This document shows positions 62,581-64,000 of a DNA stretch of 64,000 nucleotides, one piece after another; positions within the stretch are counted from its first letter, which is position 1; every line of letters begins with the position of its first letter. The notes beneath the pieces are model-generated. The model ran no database searches. It had not been told where the DNA came from and saw nothing but the letters and a program-made list of their open reading frames with translations. The stretch lies in the NCBI RefSeq assembly GCF_000330505.1, contig NW_004440426.1, positions 103,877-167,876 on the forward strand. The letters run 5' to 3'. Made by a program: the position numbers and the translations under genes. The DNA comes from Entamoeba invadens IP1. Its lineage: Eukaryota > Evosea > Mastigamoebida > Endamoebidae.

Positions 62581-63796
62581 CAAATTGGTGTTAACTAACA
62601 CTGAATCTGACAGTTACTACTTTTTATTGTTATTCATATTACCACTATGTGTTATTAAAAATTTGTATTAGATTTAATATCAATTTTGTTCAGTTTTCAT
62701 CATGTAAATGAATTAGAATATTTTCATTTTGTCGTACTGTTTAAATATGAAGCAATTAGTTCCATTGTCTGTTTCGTGTTCTTTGTTTTGTGTAAAATTC
62801 TGAATAATAAATACAATTCAAAATTAAAGAAAACGCTGTTAATTTGTTTTTTTGACGATGTATGTGGGAGTCTTTGGTTATTGTTGTGTGTATGTGACCA
62901 ATTTGATTATTATAACATTATTTGTCATGTCATCAATTGGAATTTGTTTTTTTCTTGACCAATGTTGTTGGTGCTCAAAACAATGATAAAAACAAATTTG
63001 CAGAAAAATTGTATTACACACACTCAAAATTTCTATATTTCATATTTATATAACTGGATAAGACGAATAACAAAGAATTGGAACCAATTCTATATCGTTG
63101 GTTGGAAACATGTTCATTGGGTATTTCGATTTATTGTTTTTGGTGTATGGAATATGTTAGATGGTATTTGGCATTGTTTTTGTTTTCACCATTCGCCCTG
63201 TTTTGCTTTTTTGTTTTTGCTGATTACGATTCAAGAAGAAAAATACATTAGAACACCTTAACTAGACATAATTAAGTGAATAATTTTTAATTTTATAATT
63301 ATTGTTATATTCTGTTTTTATCATCAATGCAAAATTGGTATTACAATAATACCTTTTATTAATAAATTCAACACCAAAATAAAACCACTCATTTGTAGTC
63401 ATGAAAAATTTATTTTTTTATTCTTAACTTTTTTAATACTAGAAATATAATTGTTATAACACATATACAGATGGATATAAACTAAATTCGTTACTAAAAG
63501 AAATTCTTAATAAATAAAATATTTAGTTTTAATATCATTTTTTAGTTCTAGTTTTATGTAACATTTATAATATAAAAAAGTTAGCACATTTTTTTTGTTT
63601 GTTTTGCATATAATAAGTCTAACACTGTTTGGTCATACAAATTAATAAAATCGGGTGTTTCCAAAATAATTATTGCGAAAAATGTGGTATTATAACATAC
63701 GAATTTATAAGAGAAAATTGGCATTTTTATTTAAAATAGTAACATGGGTAATTATAATTGGGATTTGAAAACCTCTGTTTAAAAATTTAAGTTTAC
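62581..63796. other. AT-rich region with unconvincing frames
   Basis: Two frames of 90 and 99 codons (62686-62958, 62962-63261, plus) are rich in Phe, Ile, Cys and Trp and match no family. An alternative frame near 62963 reads as coding for about 20 codons (NVVGAQNNDKNKFAEKLYY) before a stop, hinting at further decayed sequence. Confidence 0.35.
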
Positions 63797-63846
63797 ATTT
63801 ATTGTTCGACAAGTTCGATCAAATGTAAACTTGTCGAACAATAAAT
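63791..63846. repeat. two interleaved perfect inverted repeats
   Basis: GTTTACATTT (63791-63800) pairs with 63821-63830, and ATTTATTGTTCGACAAGTT (63797-63815) pairs with 63828-63846, both perfectly. The order A-B-A'-B' allows two exclusive hairpins or a pseudoknot-like fold. Confidence 0.8.
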
Positions 63847-64000
63847 TAGTATATGTAGATATATTAGAAACTAATAATAACAGTAAAGAGTTAGTTAATT
63901 AGAATAATGTTTAAACTATCATTTATAATTTAGTTTTATGTTACAATTGAATTTTTTAAAAAAATATATTAAAACATGTTAAGTAGTGTTTTATATATTT

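Noticed and set aside
62686..63261. Two plus-strand frames of 90 and 99 codons that look like membrane proteins
   Set aside because: Rich in Phe, Cys, Trp and Ile as expected from TTT/TGT/TGG-rich DNA; other frames in the same place look more protein-like, and no family fits.
1..64000. CRISPR arrays, operons, ribosome binding sites, prokaryotic insertion sequences
   Set aside because: The DNA is eukaryotic (spliceosomal introns, U2, U3); no regularly spaced repeats of CRISPR type were seen.
1..64000. tRNA arrays, 5S rRNA, U1, U4, U5 and U6 genes
   Set aside because: Looked for conserved B-box and snRNA core sequences on both strands and saw none; a covariance-model search would settle it.

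Overview
The window looks like nuclear DNA of an Entamoeba species, most likely E. invadens. The evidence is an AT-rich genome with compact, mostly intron-poor genes; short introns that nearly all begin GTTTGT and end in AG; Entamoeba-type families (a transmembrane CTCK-type receptor kinase, a BspA-like leucine-rich repeat protein, TLDc-like and F-box/LRR proteins); and small TA-flanked inverted-repeat elements of the mariner type, which are common in E. invadens and E. moshkovskii but not in E. histolytica. The species call is inference. A run of exactly 100 N at 39589-39688 marks a scaffold gap.

Layout. 1-10 kb: the 3' end of a truncated gene, a CorA-type magnesium transporter, a TLDc-like protein, U2 snRNA, a protein tyrosine phosphatase and two unrecognised proteins. 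9-20 kb: a PCNA-fold clamp protein (probably a 9-1-1 subunit), a chromodomain protein, Pol III subunit RPC8, a HAD phosphatase, an SLC45/SUT-like sugar carrier, an RS-domain protein and a possible winged-helix protein. 20-28 kb: a BspA-like LRR protein, a nest of TA-flanked MITE-like elements, a very divergent ubiquitin, a repeat protein that may be eIF4B-like, and ribosomal protein uS14. 28-40 kb: a receptor kinase of 1064 residues, a ZNF593/Bud20-like zinc finger protein, a PP1-like phosphatase, the Golgi protein SYS1, an ABCG-type transporter with a decayed ATPase domain, and an LRR protein. 40-55 kb: ribosomal proteins eL31 and uL14, MSH6, an F-box multispan membrane protein, a second LRR protein, a formate/nitrite transporter, an SLC35F6-like carrier, U3 snoRNA and a thioredoxin. 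55-64 kb: mostly AT-rich repeat-bearing DNA around one beta-helix gene broken by an in-frame stop.

The genes do not form one pathway. They are a typical eukaryotic mix: translation and ribosome assembly (uS14, eL31, uL14, ZNF593-like, U3, perhaps eIF4B), RNA processing (U2, RS protein), DNA repair (MSH6, clamp), signalling (kinase, PTP, PP1) and membrane transport. Ten genes had to be rebuilt across introns; exon coordinates are given in each entry. Where no in-frame ATG supported the longest open frame, the start was moved to the first in-frame ATG.
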